A stretch of DNA of 64,000 nt from Enterobacter cloacae (GTDB lineage Bacteria; Pseudomonadota; Gammaproteobacteria; Enterobacterales; Enterobacteriaceae): contig NZ_CP056117.1 of NCBI RefSeq assembly GCF_013375935.1, positions 1,674,001 through 1,738,000 of the forward strand, given 5' to 3'. The first letter of the stretch is position 1. Each line of letters starts with the position of its first letter. The position numbers and the translations under genes were made by a program. Of this stretch, positions 9,124 to 22,124 are shown piece after piece. A model generated the notes under the pieces. That model worked only from the letters and a program-made list of their open reading frames with translations, searched no databases and was not told where the DNA came from.

Positions 9124-10014
9124 ATGACGCTGAAAGTAGGTTTTATTGGCCTGGGTATCATGGGCAAACCAATGAGCAAAAACCTTATTAAAGCAGGTTA
9201 CTCGCTGGTGGTTTTAGATCGTAATTCAGACGCGGTGGCAGAGGTAATTGCGGCTGGCGCGGAAGCGGCGTCAACCGCAAAAGCGATTGCCGAACAGTGT
9301 GATGTCATCATCACCATGCTGCCTAACTCCCCGCACGTAAAAGAGGTCGCGCTGGGCGAGAACGGCATCATCGACGGCGCGAAGCCGGGCCTGGTGGTGA
9401 TCGACATGAGCTCTATCGCACCGCTGGCGAGCCGTGAAATCAGCGAGGCGCTGAAGGCGAAGGGCGTGGACATGCTGGATGCGCCGGTCAGCGGCGGCGA
9501 GCCAAAAGCCATCGACGGCACGCTGTCGGTGATGGTGGGCGGCGATAAGGCCGTGTTCGACAAATACTACGACCTGATGAAGGCGATGGCCGGCTCCGTG
9601 GTGCATACCGGCGAAATTGGTGCGGGTAACGTCACCAAGCTGGCAAACCAGGTGATCGTGGCGCTGAACATTGCGGCCATGTCGGAGGCGCTGACGCTGG
9701 CAACCAAAGCGGGCGTTAATCCGGACCTGGTCTATCAGGCTATTCGCGGCGGTCTGGCGGGCAGCACCGTGCTGGATGCCAAGGCGCCGATGGTGATGGA
9801 TCGTAACTTCAAGCCGGGTTTTCGCATCGATCTGCACATTAAAGATCTGGCGAACGCGCTGGATACCTCCCATGGCGTGGGCGCGCAGCTGCCGCTGACC
9901 GCTGCCGTCATGGAGATGATGCAGGCGCTGCGTGCGGATGGCCTGGGCACCGCCGATCACAGCGCGTTAGCGTGCTATTACGAAAAACTGGCGAAGGTTG
10001 AAATTGCTCGCTAA
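9124..10014 (+). CDS. garR: Tartronate semialdehyde reductase GarR
   Basis: NADH-dependent 2-hydroxy-3-oxopropionate reductase, 296 residues, reducing tartronate semialdehyde to D-glycerate. It has an N-terminal Rossmann motif GFIGLGIMGKPMSKNL, the substrate-binding DAPVSGGEPKA segment and the catalytic-lysine region GNVTKLANQ. The start at 9124 is set by the GAGGAAACAG ribosome site directly before it; an upstream in-frame start at 9109 overlaps that site. Middle gene of the gar operon. Confidence 0.94.
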   Translation: MTLKVGFIGLGIMGKPMSKNLIKAGYSLVVLDRNSDAVAEVIAAGAEAASTAKAIAEQCDVIITMLPNSPHVKEVALGENGIIDGAKPGLVVIDMSSIAPLASREISEALKAKGVDMLDAPVSGGEPKAIDGTLSVMVGGDKAVFDKYYDLMKAMAGSVVHTGEIGAGNVTKLANQVIVALNIAAMSEALTLATKAGVNPDLVYQAIRGGLAGSTVLDAKAPMVMDRNFKPGFRIDLHIKDLANALDTSHGVGAQLPLTAAVMEMMQALRADGLGTADHSALACYYEKLAKVEIAR

Positions 10015-10023
10015 TGACGTCCT

Positions 10024-10049
10024 GCCCGGTGGCGCTGCGCTTACCGGGC
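10024..10049. repeat. REP-type palindrome between garR and garK
   Basis: A stem of gcccggt with accgggc around ggcgctgcgctt, the usual form of an enterobacterial repetitive extragenic palindrome. It sits inside the gar operon and may stabilise the upstream mRNA. Confidence 0.75.
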
Positions 10050-10070
10050 CTACGGTCCAGGCATACCACT

Positions 10071-11216
10071 ATGAAAATCGTAATCGCGCCAGACTCATAT
10101 AAAGAAAGCCTGTCTGCTACCGAGGTTGCGCAGGCGATAGAAAAAGGATTTCGGGAAATCTTCCCCGATGCCCACTACGTTTCTGTCCCTGTTGCCGATG
10201 GCGGGGAGGGGACGGTTGAAGCGATGATCGCCGCCACGCAGGGTACCCGGCAGCAGGCGGTCGTTACCGGCCCGTTGGGTGAGAAGGTTAACGCCTGCTG
10301 GGGGATCTCCGGGGATGGCACAACCGCCTTTATCGAGATGGCCGCCGCCAGCGGTCTGGTGCTCGTTCCTCCCGCGCAGCGTAATCCCCTTGTTACCACA
10401 ACGCGGGGCACGGGGGAGCTGATCCTCCGTGCGCTGGATAAAGGCGCGCGCAATATCATTATCGGTATCGGCGGGAGCGCAACCAACGACGGGGGCGCTG
10501 GCATGATGCAGGCGCTGGGCGCGCGGTTTTCGGATGCCAATGGAACGGAGATCGGCTACGGCGGCGGTAGCCTGATGGCGCTTAATAGCATTGATATTTC
10601 GGGGCTCGATCCGCGGCTAAAGGGATGCGCGATCCGCGTTGCCTGTGACGTGACAAATCCGCTGGTGGGCGAAAGCGGCGCGTCGCGTATCTTTGGCCCG
10701 CAAAAAGGGGCCACGGAGGCGATGATCCTTGAACTCGACGCCAGCCTTAGCCACTATGCCGACGTTATCGGGAAATCGCTGCGCATCGACGTCAACCAGG
10801 TGCCGGGCGCGGGGGCGGCGGGCGGTACGGGCGCGGCGCTGATGGCCTTTCTGGGGGCCGAGCTGAAAAGCGGGATTGAGATCGTCACCCAGGCGCTCAA
10901 CCTCGAGGAACATATTCACGACTGCACCTGGGTGTTGACGGGCGAAGGGCGCATCGACAGCCAGAGCGTTAACGGCAAAGTGCCCGTTGGCGTGGCGAGC
11001 GTTGCCAAAAAATACCACAAGCCGGTGATTGGCATCGCCGGAAGCCTGACGCAGGACGTGGGCGTGGTACACCAGCACGGCATTGACGCCGTGTTCAGCG
11101 TGCTGACCAGCATCGGCTCACTGGATGAGGCGTTTCGCGGCGCGTATGACAACATTTATCGCGCCTCGCGCAATATCGCCGCGACATTGCAGGTGGGCAT
11201 GCGCAGCCAGGGGTGA
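10071..11216 (+). CDS. garK: Glycerate 2-kinase GarK
   Basis: ATP-dependent kinase converting D-glycerate to 2-phosphoglycerate, 381 residues, glycerate kinase type 1 family. Recognisable segments are IAPDSYKESLSA at the N-terminus, PVADGGEGT, GIGGSATNDGGAGM and GAGAAGGTGAALM, and near the C-terminus TGEGRIDSQ. The start at 10071 matches the E. coli length; a longer reading frame from 10014 would run through the REP palindrome and is rejected. It ends the galactarate pathway at glycolysis. Confidence 0.95.
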   Translation: MKIVIAPDSYKESLSATEVAQAIEKGFREIFPDAHYVSVPVADGGEGTVEAMIAATQGTRQQAVVTGPLGEKVNACWGISGDGTTAFIEMAAASGLVLVPPAQRNPLVTTTRGTGELILRALDKGARNIIIGIGGSATNDGGAGMMQALGARFSDANGTEIGYGGGSLMALNSIDISGLDPRLKGCAIRVACDVTNPLVGESGASRIFGPQKGATEAMILELDASLSHYADVIGKSLRIDVNQVPGAGAAGGTGAALMAFLGAELKSGIEIVTQALNLEEHIHDCTWVLTGEGRIDSQSVNGKVPVGVASVAKKYHKPVIGIAGSLTQDVGVVHQHGIDAVFSVLTSIGSLDEAFRGAYDNIYRASRNIAATLQVGMRSQG

Positions 11217-11248
11217 CAGCGGGGCGCAAACCCTCTATACTGCGCGCC

Positions 11249-11625
<377 letters not shown>

Positions 11626-11631
11626 TCTTAA

Positions 11632-11657
11632 GAAACCCCGCTTCGGCGGGGTTTTTG
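11632..11657 (+). terminator. Rho-independent terminator of rnpB
   Basis: Stem aaccccgc/gcggggtt with a TTCG-type loop followed by a run of T, seven bases after the mature RNase P RNA end. Confidence 0.9.
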
Positions 11658-12292
11658 CTTTCCGCCACCTGCTGGCCTTGCAGGCGCTGGGCGACATCAA
11701 TTCCCGGTTTTGCGACGCTAAGCACATTTCACTATTAATCAGGCATCTTCTTTTATTCATCTTCCGCAGACGATCTCAATCACAAAATTTAACGCTATAA
11801 AATTCGAAAATTTCAGTGTTGATGGCATGTTGCGGTTGTTGTCGGTGTGATAAATAGTCTTTTCTCATTTGATAATCAGATATTGAATTCAAAAACATTT
11901 TCCTGGTGAATGTGTGACATGCCCCTCTCTTTCATCCTGGACACACTAAATATTCCTGCCGAAGTTGATAAACCACAAAAATGTTTTAAAGAAATAATGA
12001 TGCTTTATTAACCTTTAATTGTCTGAAAGATAGTCTTTATTAATATTTATAATGCGAAAAACGTCTTCAAGGTTATTGCCATAAAATAAATTTATTCGGC
12101 CTGTTTTTGTTGATCGATATCAGCGGAATAGCGTATTTTCATAAGGTTAAGATATTGATTTATATGATGATAAATGCGTTTTCAGGAGTCAGAAAGAAAG
12201 GCGTTCTGGCAAATTGTGAGTAACAGCACATACCCCCTGAAACAATATTGGGTAGAATTCGCAGCGTCACAGGGAAATAAGCGCAGAATATT
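11658..12292. promoter_or_regulatory. Long AT-rich tdcA upstream region with CRP site
   Basis: No supported gene in about 635 bases. A strong CRP site lies at 12215-12230 (TGTGA, six bases, GCACA; 9 of 10 consensus positions). A tagaat -10-like hexamer at 12253-12258 puts the CRP centre near -43, the class II layout known for the E. coli tdc promoter. E. coli places the small divergent gene tdcR here; I see no reading frame on the minus strand that I could call tdcR. Confidence 0.65.
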
Positions 12293-13213
12293 ATGAATAC
12301 TATTATTCTACCGAAAACTCAGCACCTCGTAGTATTTCAGGAAGTCATTAAAAGTGGCTCGATAGGTTCTGCTGCAAGACAACTGGGCCTGACGCAACCC
12401 GCGGTCAGCAAAATCATCAGCGATATCGAATCCTACTTCGGGGTGGAAGTGATGGTGCGCAAAAATACTGGCGTAAAGCTCACTGCCGCAGGCCAGGTGC
12501 TGCTGTCCTACGCTGAGTCAATCACCCGCGAAATGAAAAACATGGTGAGCGAAATCAACAGCCTCAGCTTCAGCACCGTCATGGACGTCTCCTTTGGCTA
12601 TCCGTCGCTGATTGGCTTCACCTTCCTGTCCGAGATGATCAAGAAATTCAGGGAAGTGTTCCCGAAAGCGCGCGTCTCGATGTATGAAGCGCAGCTCTCG
12701 TCGTTCCTGCCCGCCATTCGCGACGGCCGCCTGGATTTCGCCATTGGGACGCTGAGCGACGGCATGCTACTTCAGGATCTTCACGTCGAGCCGCTGTTTG
12801 AATCCGAGTTTGTGCTGGTGGCGAGTAAATCACGAACGTGCACCGGCCCGACAAGGCTGGCATCGCTCACGCATGAACAGTGGGTGATGCCGCAAACCGA
12901 TATGGGCTACTACAAAGAACTCCTGAATACCCTGCAAGACAACCACATCAGCATCGAAAACATCGTCCAGACCGATTCCGTCGTCACCATCTATAACCTT
13001 GTCCTTAACGCCGATTATCTGACGGTGATCCCCCGTGACATGATTGCACCATTCGGTTCGGATCAGTTTATCGTTCTGCCGGTTGAGGATGAATTACCCG
13101 TGGCGCGTTATGCCGCCGTGTGGTCGAAAAATTACAGTATTAAAAAATCGGCGTCGGTTCTGGTTGAACTGGCCAAACAATATTCGTCGATGAATATCGA
13201 AAGACGACGATAA
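12293..13213 (+). CDS. tdcA: LysR-family activator TdcA
   Basis: Activator of the tdc operon for anaerobic threonine and serine degradation, 306 residues. The N-terminal LysR helix-turn-helix (about residues 8-67, with SIGSAARQLGLTQPAVSKIISDIE) is followed by the periplasmic-binding-like effector domain. First gene of the operon, behind a CRP-dependent promoter. A spacer of about 95 bases separates it from tdcB, as in E. coli. Confidence 0.94.
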   Translation: MNTIILPKTQHLVVFQEVIKSGSIGSAARQLGLTQPAVSKIISDIESYFGVEVMVRKNTGVKLTAAGQVLLSYAESITREMKNMVSEINSLSFSTVMDVSFGYPSLIGFTFLSEMIKKFREVFPKARVSMYEAQLSSFLPAIRDGRLDFAIGTLSDGMLLQDLHVEPLFESEFVLVASKSRTCTGPTRLASLTHEQWVMPQTDMGYYKELLNTLQDNHISIENIVQTDSVVTIYNLVLNADYLTVIPRDMIAPFGSDQFIVLPVEDELPVARYAAVWSKNYSIKKSASVLVELAKQYSSMNIERRR

Positions 13214-13309
13214 AAATAATGACGTTTTAAAACACCCGGAGCGACGCTTTTTAACGCTCTGATACCCTGACTTTGCCTGAAAACAATGAATTATTATAAC
13301 GAGGATATT

Positions 13310-14299
13310 ATGCACATTACCTACGATCTCCCGGTGACGATTGACGATATTCAGGATGCCAGAAAACGACTGGCGGGAAAAATATATAAAACCGGTATGC
13401 CGCGCTCAAATTACCTGAGCGAACGCTGTAAGGGCGAGATATTCCTGAAGTTTGAAAATATGCAGCGTACCGGTTCGTTTAAAATACGCGGGGCGTTTAA
13501 TAAGTTAAGCTCGTTAACGGACGCTGAAAAACGTAAAGGCGTGGTAGCCTGCTCCGCAGGAAACCATGCGCAGGGCGTGTCGCTCTCCTGCGCCATGCTC
13601 GGTATCGACGGCAAAGTAGTGATGCCGATGGGGGCACCGAAATCCAAAGTCGCCGCCACGCGCGACTACTCGGCGGAAGTGGTGCTGCACGGTGAGAACT
13701 TCAACGACACCATCGCCAAAGTGAGCGAAATCGTCGAGATGGAAGGCCGTATATTTATCCCGCCTTACGACGATCCGAAAGTCATTGCCGGCCAGGGCAC
13801 CATCGGCCTCGAAATTCTCGAAGATTTATACGACGTGGATAACGTCATTGTCCCCATCGGCGGCGGCGGATTAATTGCCGGTATTGCAACGGCCATTAAG
13901 TCTATTAACCCGACCATCAATATTATCGGCGTGCAGTCCGAAAACGTTCACGGGATGGCGGCATCGTATCAGGCGGGTGAAATTATAAACCATCGCGTCA
14001 CCGGCACGTTAGCCGACGGCTGCGACGTTTCTCGCCCGGGTAAATTAACCTTCGAAATCGTTCGTGAGCTGGTCGACGACATTGTGCTGGTCAGCGAAGA
14101 CGATATTCGCAACAGCATGATTGCCCTTATTCAGCGAAATAAAGTGGTGACGGAAGGCGCAGGCGCGCTGGCCTGCGCGGCGTTATTAAGCGGCAAGCTT
14201 GACCACTATATTCAGGGCCGAAAAACCGTCTGCATTATCTCCGGCGGCAATATCGATCTCTCCCGTGTTTCCCAAATTACCGGCTTCGTTGACGCATAA
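13310..14299 (+). CDS. tdcB: Catabolic threonine dehydratase TdcB
   Basis: PLP-dependent deaminase turning L-threonine into 2-oxobutyrate and ammonia (also acting on serine), 329 residues. The cofactor lysine is K58 in [13 protein letters not shown], and the glycine-rich phosphate loop [10 protein letters not shown] lies further on. No C-terminal ACT-like regulatory domain is present, as expected for the catabolic, AMP-activated enzyme. The start at 13310 follows an AACGAGGA ribosome site; a longer frame from 13286 has no family support. Confidence 0.95.
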   Translation: MHITYDLPVTIDDIQDARKRLAGKIYKTGMPRSNYLSERCKGEIFLKFENMQRTGSFKIRGAFNKLSSLTDAEKRKGVVACSAGNHAQGVSLSCAMLGIDGKVVMPMGAPKSKVAATRDYSAEVVLHGENFNDTIAKVSEIVEMEGRIFIPPYDDPKVIAGQGTIGLEILEDLYDVDNVIVPIGGGGLIAGIATAIKSINPTINIIGVQSENVHGMAASYQAGEIINHRVTGTLADGCDVSRPGKLTFEIVRELVDDIVLVSEDDIRNSMIALIQRNKVVTEGAGALACAALLSGKLDHYIQGRKTVCIISGGNIDLSRVSQITGFVDA

Positions 14300-14306
14300 A
14301 GGATGA

Positions 14307-15641
<1,335 letters not shown>

Positions 15642-15671
15642 ACCACAGCTCAGGAAGAGCGGAGCCATAGC

Positions 15672-16880
15672 ATGATTGAGTTTCCGGTAGTACTGGTTAT
15701 TAACTGCGGATCGTCCTCCGTTAAGTTTTCAGTGCTGGACGCGGCAGGCTGCGATGCCCTGATGACGGGCATTGCAGACGGCATCAACACTGAAAAAGCC
15801 TTTATTTCCGTGAACGGGGGTGAGCCGGTCAGGCTGGCTCACCAGGACTATGAAGGGGCGCTGGCCGCCATCGCCCTGGAGCTGGAGAAGCGCGACCTGA
15901 TGAGCAGCGTGGCCTTCATTGGCCACCGCATTGCTCACGGTGGCGATCTCTTCAGCGAGTCGACTCCGATCACGGAACAGGTGATTGAGCAGATCCGCCA
16001 GGTGTCGCCGCTGGCGCCGCTGCACAACTACGCCAACCTGAGCGGCGTGGAAGCGGCGGAGCGCCTGTTCCCCGGCGTGCAGCAGGTGGCGGTGTTTGAT
16101 ACCAGCTTCCACCAGACGCTGCCCCCGCAGGCCTATCTGTACGGTCTGCCGTACCGCTATTTCGAAACGCTGGGCGTGCGGCGTTACGGTTTCCACGGCA
16201 CCTCTCACCGCTACGTCGCCGGGCAGGCGCACGCGCTTCTCGGGCTGTCCCCCGATGACAGCGGTCTGGTGATTGCCCATCTCGGCAACGGGGCGTCCAT
16301 CTGCGCGGTGCGTAACGGCGAAAGCGTTGATACGTCCATGGGCATGACGCCGCTGGAAGGGCTGATGATGGGCACGCGCTGCGGCGACGTGGATTTTGGC
16401 GCGATGGCGTGGATCGCCCGGCAGACCGGCCAGTCATTTGACGATCTGGAGCGGGTGGTCAACAAAGAGTCAGGACTGCTGGGGATCTCCGGTATCTCCT
16501 CAGATCTGCGTGTGCTGGAGAAAGCCTGGCACGAGGGCAACGAGCGGGCGCAGCTGGCGATACACACCTTTGTTCACCGCATTGCGCGGCATATTGCCGG
16601 TCACGCCGCATCCCTGCACCGTCTGGATGGGGTGATCTTTACCGGCGGCATTGGCGAAAACTCAACGCTTATCCGCGCGCTGGTAGCGGAACGCCTGAGC
16701 GTCTTTAGCATCGCGCTCGACGAGGCAAAAAATGCCCTGCCGGGCAGCGCGGGTGAGCGCGTGATATCCACCGTATCGTCCCGCGTGGCCTGCGCGGTGA
16801 TCCCTACCAACGAAGAAAAAATGATCGCGCTGGACGCCCTCCGTCTTGGAAAGGTTACCCCGGCAGCGGCTTACGCCTGA
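15672..16880 (+). CDS. tdcD: Propionate/acetate kinase TdcD
   Basis: Makes ATP from propionyl phosphate and ADP in the last step of threonine fermentation, 402 residues. ASKHA-fold kinase motifs are present: [11 protein letters not shown] at the N-terminus, [19 protein letters not shown] and FTGGIGENS. The family segment usually read as MGTRSGD is MGTRCGD here, a single conservative change. It lies between tdcC and tdcE. Confidence 0.95.
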   Translation: MIEFPVVLVINCGSSSVKFSVLDAAGCDALMTGIADGINTEKAFISVNGGEPVRLAHQDYEGALAAIALELEKRDLMSSVAFIGHRIAHGGDLFSESTPITEQVIEQIRQVSPLAPLHNYANLSGVEAAERLFPGVQQVAVFDTSFHQTLPPQAYLYGLPYRYFETLGVRRYGFHGTSHRYVAGQAHALLGLSPDDSGLVIAHLGNGASICAVRNGESVDTSMGMTPLEGLMMGTRCGDVDFGAMAWIARQTGQSFDDLERVVNKESGLLGISGISSDLRVLEKAWHEGNERAQLAIHTFVHRIARHIAGHAASLHRLDGVIFTGGIGENSTLIRALVAERLSVFSIALDEAKNALPGSAGERVISTVSSRVACAVIPTNEEKMIALDALRLGKVTPAAAYA

Positions 16881-16895
16881 TAAAGCGAGAAACTG

Positions 16896-19190
16896 ATGAA
16901 AGTAACAATCGATACGAGCGTCGCGCCATACAGCGACGCATGGGCCGGGTTTCGCGGTGAAGAGTGGAAACACGCCGTTAACGTGCGCGATTTTATTCAG
17001 CATAACTACACCCCTTATGAAGGCGATGAAGCTTTCCTCGCACAGGCGACGCCAGCAACGACGGCGCTGTGGCAGAAGGTGATGGTCGGCATCCGCCAGG
17101 AGAACGCCACTCACGCCCCGGTGGATTTTGACACCAATATTGCTACTACCATTACCGCGCACGGACCGGGCTATATCGACCGGGAGCTTGAGACGATCGT
17201 CGGCCTGCAAACCGACAAACCGCTCAAGCGCGCGCTGCATCCGTATGGCGGGATCAACATGATCCGCAGCTCCTTTGAAGCCTACGGTCGCGAGATGGAT
17301 CCGCAGTTTGAATATCTCTTTACCGACCTGCGCAAAACCCACAACCAGGGCGTATTTGACGTCTACTCCCCGGAGATGATGCGATGCCGCAAATCCGGCG
17401 TGCTCACTGGCCTGCCGGACGGCTACGGGCGCGGGCGCATCATCGGCGACTATCGCCGCGTGGCGCTCTACGGCATCAGCTACCTGGTGCGCGAGCGCGA
17501 ACTGCAGTTTGCCGATCTGCAGGGCAGGCTGGAGCGCGGAGAAGATCTTGAAGCGACGATCCGCCTGCGCGAGGAGCTGGCGGAGCACCGGCGCGCGCTG
17601 CTCCAGATCCAGCAGATGGCGGCGAACTACGGCTTCGATATTTCACGCCCGGCGATCGACGCGCGGGAAGCGGTGCAGTGGGTCTACTTTGCCTATCTTG
17701 CCGCTGTAAAATCCCAGAACGGCGGGGCGATGTCGCTGGGGCGCACGGCGTCGTTCCTGGATATCTACATTGAGCGCGACATGCTGGCCGGGCGGCTAAA
17801 TGAAGTTCAGGCGCAGGAGCTGATCGACCACTTCATCATGAAGATCCGCATGGTGCGCTTCCTGCGCACGCCGGAGTTCGACACCCTCTTCTCCGGCGAT
17901 CCGATCTGGGCGACGGAGGTGATCGGCGGCATGGGGCTGGACGGCCGTACGCTGGTAACCAAAAACAGCTTCCGCTATCTGCATACCCTGCACACCATGG
18001 GGCCCGCACCGGAGCCTAACCTGACGATTCTGTGGTCTGAACAACTGCCGATCGCGTTCAAGAAATACGCCGCGCAGGTGTCGATCGTTACCTCGTCGCT
18101 GCAGTATGAGAACGACGATCTGATGCGCGCCGACTTCAACAGCGACGACTACGCCATTGCCTGCTGCGTCAGCCCGATGGTGATCGGCAAGCAGATGCAG
18201 TTCTTCGGTGCCCGCGCCAACCTGGCGAAAACGCTGCTGTACGCGATCAACGGCGGGGTGGACGAGAGGCTGAAGATTCAGGTTGGCCCGAAAACCGAGC
18301 CGCTGCTGGATGAGGTGCTGGATTACAATACCGTGATGGCGAGCCTCGATCACTTTATGGACTGGCTGGCGGTGCAGTACATCAGCGCGCTGAACCTCAT
18401 TCACTTCATGCACGATAAGTACAGCTACGAAGCTTCGCTGATGGCGCTCCATGACCGGGACGTTTATCGCACCATGGCCTGCGGCATTGCCGGGCTGTCG
18501 GTGGCAGCGGATTCTCTCTCCGCCATTAAATACGCCACGGTGAAACCGGTGCGCGACCACACCGGCCTGGCGGTCGATTTTGTGATTGAAGGCGACTACC
18601 CGCAGTACGGCAACAACGACGACCGCGTGGACGGTATTGCCTGCGATCTGGTGGAGCGCTTTATGAAGAAAATTCAGGCGCTGCCAACCTACCGCAACGC
18701 GGTGCCGACCCAGTCGATCCTGACCATCACCTCCAACGTGGTGTACGGCCAGAAGACCGGTAACACGCCGGACGGACGCCGCGGCGGCACGCCGTTTGCG
18801 CCGGGCGCCAACCCGATGCACGGACGCGACAGGAAAGGAGCGGTGGCGTCGTTAACCTCGGTCGCTAAGCTGCCGTTCACTTACGCCAAAGACGGGATCT
18901 CCTATACCTTCTCCATCGTGCCGCAGGCGCTGGGCAAAGATGAGCGGGTGCGCAAAACCAACCTTGTGGGGCTGCTGGACGGGTACTTCCACCATGAGGC
19001 GGCAATTGAGGGCGGGCAGCACCTGAACGTTAACGTCATGAACCGGGAGATGCTGCTGGATGCCATTGAGCACCCGGAAAATTACCCGAACCTGACGATC
19101 CGCGTTTCAGGCTACGCCGTGCGCTTTAATGCCCTGACGCGGGAGCAGCAGCAGGACGTGATTTCAAGGACGTTTACGCAGGCGATGTAA
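16896..19190 (+). CDS. tdcE: 2-oxobutyrate/pyruvate formate-lyase TdcE
   Basis: Glycyl-radical enzyme splitting 2-oxobutyrate to propionyl-CoA and formate under anaerobic conditions, 764 residues. Both active-site cysteines (C423, C424 in [11 protein letters not shown]) and the radical glycine (G739 in RVSGYAVRF) are present. It depends on an activating enzyme encoded elsewhere. It is the last gene of the tdc operon here: a terminator follows directly, and the tdcF and tdcG genes found in E. coli are missing. Confidence 0.96.
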   Translation: MKVTIDTSVAPYSDAWAGFRGEEWKHAVNVRDFIQHNYTPYEGDEAFLAQATPATTALWQKVMVGIRQENATHAPVDFDTNIATTITAHGPGYIDRELETIVGLQTDKPLKRALHPYGGINMIRSSFEAYGREMDPQFEYLFTDLRKTHNQGVFDVYSPEMMRCRKSGVLTGLPDGYGRGRIIGDYRRVALYGISYLVRERELQFADLQGRLERGEDLEATIRLREELAEHRRALLQIQQMAANYGFDISRPAIDAREAVQWVYFAYLAAVKSQNGGAMSLGRTASFLDIYIERDMLAGRLNEVQAQELIDHFIMKIRMVRFLRTPEFDTLFSGDPIWATEVIGGMGLDGRTLVTKNSFRYLHTLHTMGPAPEPNLTILWSEQLPIAFKKYAAQVSIVTSSLQYENDDLMRADFNSDDYAIACCVSPMVIGKQMQFFGARANLAKTLLYAINGGVDERLKIQVGPKTEPLLDEVLDYNTVMASLDHFMDWLAVQYISALNLIHFMHDKYSYEASLMALHDRDVYRTMACGIAGLSVAADSLSAIKYATVKPVRDHTGLAVDFVIEGDYPQYGNNDDRVDGIACDLVERFMKKIQALPTYRNAVPTQSILTITSNVVYGQKTGNTPDGRRGGTPFAPGANPMHGRDRKGAVASLTSVAKLPFTYAKDGISYTFSIVPQALGKDERVRKTNLVGLLDGYFHHEAAIEGGQHLNVNVMNREMLLDAIEHPENYPNLTIRVSGYAVRFNALTREQQQDVISRTFTQAM

Positions 19191-19202
19191 TTCAGGCTAA
19201 GG

Positions 19203-19235
19203 CTGAGCCTCCCCCCTTTGGGGAGGCTTTTAATT
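19203..19235 (+). terminator. Rho-independent terminator after tdcE
   Basis: Stem gcctcccc/ggggaggc followed by ttttaattt, 13 bases beyond the tdcE stop. It ends the tdc transcript before cyuP. Confidence 0.85.
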
Positions 19236-19464
19236 TCGTGAATAGCATCACGTTTAGAAAATATCCTCCTTATTGAGTATTTCAAAAGCAAATCTTCCTC
19301 CGGCATAAGAAAAACCCTATTTATTTTGTGACTTTTTTCTCCCTCTCTCCGGCTATGATTTTCTCACGCTAACAACACGCACCTGCACCCTCTGACTCGC
19401 CATCGCTGGCGAACAGAAACATATAAAAAATAAACACTTACCCTACAAATTAAGCGAGTGCCCA

Positions 19465-20796
19465 ATGGATACGGCAACAAAAAGCAGTGTGATTGTGAGT
19501 GATTCCCCTGCGGCAAGGCGGGCGGGAATGAGCGAAAGCGAATGGCGAGAGGCGATTAAATTCGACAGCAGCGACACGGGCTGGGTCATCATGAGTATTG
19601 GAATGGCCATCGGCGCGGGAATTGTTTTTCTCCCGGTGCAGGTGGGATTAATGGGGCTGTGGGTCTTTCTGCTCTCGTCGATAATTGGCTATCCGGCAAT
19701 GTATATGTTCCAGCGCCTGTTTATTAATACGCTGGCGGAATCCCCGGAATGCAAAGACTACCCGAGCGTGATTAGCGGTTACCTGGGTAAAAACTGGGGT
19801 ATCTTATTAGGCGCGCTTTATTTCGTGATGCTGGTGATCTGGATGTTTGTTTATTCCACGGCTATCACCAACGACAGCGCATCCTATTTACACACCTTTG
19901 GCGTAACGGACGGTTTGCTGTCGGAAAACCCGTTCTACGGTTTATTCCTGATCTGCATTCTGGTCGCCATTTCTTCACGCGGCGAAAAGCTGCTGTTTAA
20001 AGTCTCCAGCCTGATGGTGCTCACAAAACTGTTTGTAGTGGCCGCGCTGGGGCTGTCGATGATTGGCCTTTGGCATTTAGCAAACGTGGGTATGCTTCCG
20101 CCGATGGGGCTGCTGATTAAAAATGCCATCATCACGCTGCCCTTTACCTTAACCTCTATTCTGTTTATTCAGACATTAAGCCCGATGGTGATCTCTTATC
20201 GCTCGCGGGAAAAATCCGTTGAGGTCGCGCGACATAAGGCGCTGCGGGCGATGAACATTGCCTTTGGCGTACTGTTTGTAACCGTCTTCTTCTATGCCGT
20301 CTCCTTTACCCTCGCGATGGGCCACGACGAGGCGGTAAAAGCCTATGAGCAGAATATTTCCGCCCTGGCGATTGCCGCACAGTTTATCAGCGGCGAGGGG
20401 GCGGGCTGGGTCAAAATCGTCAGCGTTATCCTGAATATTTTTGCGGTGATGACCGCTTTCTTCGGCGTTTATCTGGGCTTTCGCGAGGCGACGCAGGGGA
20501 TTGTCATGAATATCCTGCGCCGCAAAATGCCGGCTGAAAGCATCAATGAACGCACCGTCCAGCGCGGCATCATGCTTTTCGCCATTCTGCTCGCCTGGAG
20601 CGCCATTGTCTTAAACGCGCCGGTGCTGAGCTTCACCTCCATCTGTAGCCCTATTTTCGGGATGGTGGGCTGCTTAATTCCGGCGTGGCTGGTCTACAAA
20701 GTGCCCGCACTTCACAAATATAAAGGCGTTTCGCTGGTCATTATTGTGATTACCGGGCTGCTGCTTTGTGTTTCTCCTTTCCTCGCCTTCTCATGA
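19465..20796 (+). CDS. cyuP: Cysteine transporter CyuP (YhaO/DlsT)
   Basis: Inner-membrane amino-acid permease of the HAAAP/STP family, 443 residues, about eleven membrane segments beginning at [18 protein letters not shown]. In E. coli the product (also called DlsT or YhaO) imports cysteine and supports the desulfidase encoded next to it. It has its own upstream region of about 270 bases after the tdcE terminator, and cyuA begins 20 bases after its stop, so the two form an operon. Induction by cysteine through a DecR/CyuR-type regulator is known in E. coli; I could not identify the site here. Confidence 0.92.
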   Translation: MDTATKSSVIVSDSPAARRAGMSESEWREAIKFDSSDTGWVIMSIGMAIGAGIVFLPVQVGLMGLWVFLLSSIIGYPAMYMFQRLFINTLAESPECKDYPSVISGYLGKNWGILLGALYFVMLVIWMFVYSTAITNDSASYLHTFGVTDGLLSENPFYGLFLICILVAISSRGEKLLFKVSSLMVLTKLFVVAALGLSMIGLWHLANVGMLPPMGLLIKNAIITLPFTLTSILFIQTLSPMVISYRSREKSVEVARHKALRAMNIAFGVLFVTVFFYAVSFTLAMGHDEAVKAYEQNISALAIAAQFISGEGAGWVKIVSVILNIFAVMTAFFGVYLGFREATQGIVMNILRRKMPAESINERTVQRGIMLFAILLAWSAIVLNAPVLSFTSICSPIFGMVGCLIPAWLVYKVPALHKYKGVSLVIIVITGLLLCVSPFLAFS

Positions 20797-20816
20797 GGTT
20801 AAATAAGGTCGTAACG

Positions 20817-22118
20817 ATGTCTGAGCAAATTAATCCTTTATGGAACCATTTTATTCGCGCCGTGCAGGAAGAGGTAAAGCCCGCGCTGGGATGTACTGAA
20901 CCCGTCTCGCTGGCGCTGGCCTGCGCTATGGCTGCCGGGCAGCTGTCCGGTGAGGTGACGCGAATTGAGGCGTGGGTATCGCCAAACCTGATGAAAAACG
21001 GGCTTGGCGTAACGGTGCCCGGCACCGGCATGGTCGGGTTGCCCATCGCGGCGGCGCTAGGCGCGCTCGGCGGAAATGCACGGGCCGGGCTGGAGGTGCT
21101 GAAAGACGTATCGGCCGATGCGCTGGCGCGCGCCAAAGCGATGCTGAAAGCGGGCCTGGTGCAGATTAAATTGCAGGAACCCTGCGATGAGATCCTCTAT
21201 TCACGCGCCTGCGTTTATGCCGGAGAGTCCTCGGCCATGGTAACCATCGCGGGCGGGCATACCCGGGTGGTAGAGGTGGTTTGCCAGGGGGAAACCCGCT
21301 TCACGCTTGACGATCGTCAGAGCCAGGCTAAGGATGACCCGCTGGCGGTGCTCGCGAACGCCACGCTGTCGCAAATCCTGGAGTTCGTGGAGCAGGTGCC
21401 GTACAGCGCGATCCGCTTCATCCTTGATGCTGGGCGCCTGAACGATGCGCTCTCCCGGGAAGGTTTACGTGGCCGTTGGGGGCTGCGCGTTGGCGCGACC
21501 CTCAACAGGCAGCGCACGCGCGGATGGGTGGCGCAGGATCTGGGCTCAGATATTGTTATCCGCACCAGCGCGGCCTCGGATGCCCGTATGGGCGGCGCGA
21601 CGCTGCCGGCCATGAGCAACTCGGGCTCCGGGAACCAGGGCATCACCGCCACCATGCCGGTGGTGGTGGTGGCTGAGCACGTTCAGGCTGATGACGAACG
21701 GCTGGCGAGGGCGCTGATGCTCTCGCATCTGTCGGCAATTTATATCCATTATCAGCTTCCGCGCCTGTCCGCACTGTGCGCGGCGACGACGGCAGCAATG
21801 GGTGCAGCCGCAGGGATGGCATGGTTGATGGGCGGAAACTACCGAACGATAGCAATGGCGATCGGCAGTATGATCGGCGACGTCAGCGGGATGATCTGCG
21901 ATGGGGCGTCCAACAGCTGCGCGATGAAAGTGTCGACCAGCGTGGGGAGCGCCTGGAAGGCCGTGATGATGGCGCTGGACGATACTGCCGTGACGGGCAA
22001 TGAGGGCATTGTGGCGCACGACGTGGAGCAGTCGATCTCGAACCTGTGTGCGTTAGCCTGCCGATCAATGCAGGCAACGGATCGGCAGATTATTGAGATT
22101 ATGGCGAGTAAGGTGTAA
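20817..22118 (+). CDS. cyuA: L-cysteine desulfidase CyuA (YhaM)
   Basis: Iron-sulfur enzyme that breaks L-cysteine to pyruvate, ammonia and sulfide, 433 residues, serine dehydratase alpha-chain/UPF0597 family. Conserved segments are [12 protein letters not shown] near the N-terminus (with a cluster cysteine), [38 protein letters not shown] and [14 protein letters not shown] near the C-terminus (further cysteines). The start at 20817 fits the E. coli length; a frame beginning at 20766 would overlap the end of cyuP. A large palindrome follows the stop. Confidence 0.92.
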   Translation: MSEQINPLWNHFIRAVQEEVKPALGCTEPVSLALACAMAAGQLSGEVTRIEAWVSPNLMKNGLGVTVPGTGMVGLPIAAALGALGGNARAGLEVLKDVSADALARAKAMLKAGLVQIKLQEPCDEILYSRACVYAGESSAMVTIAGGHTRVVEVVCQGETRFTLDDRQSQAKDDPLAVLANATLSQILEFVEQVPYSAIRFILDAGRLNDALSREGLRGRWGLRVGATLNRQRTRGWVAQDLGSDIVIRTSAASDARMGGATLPAMSNSGSGNQGITATMPVVVVAEHVQADDERLARALMLSHLSAIYIHYQLPRLSALCAATTAAMGAAAGMAWLMGGNYRTIAMAIGSMIGDVSGMICDGASNSCAMKVSTSVGSAWKAVMMALDDTAVTGNEGIVAHDVEQSISNLCALACRSMQATDRQIIEIMASKV

Positions 22119-22124
22119 AAATTT

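Noticed and set aside
11725..12290. Possible tdcR on the minus strand
   Set aside because: No frame of suitable length with a start and ribosome site could be assigned; the region reads as AT-rich regulatory DNA.
17796..18821. Open frame of 341 codons antisense to tdcE
   Set aside because: Shadow of the tdcE reading frame; no domain, no own context.
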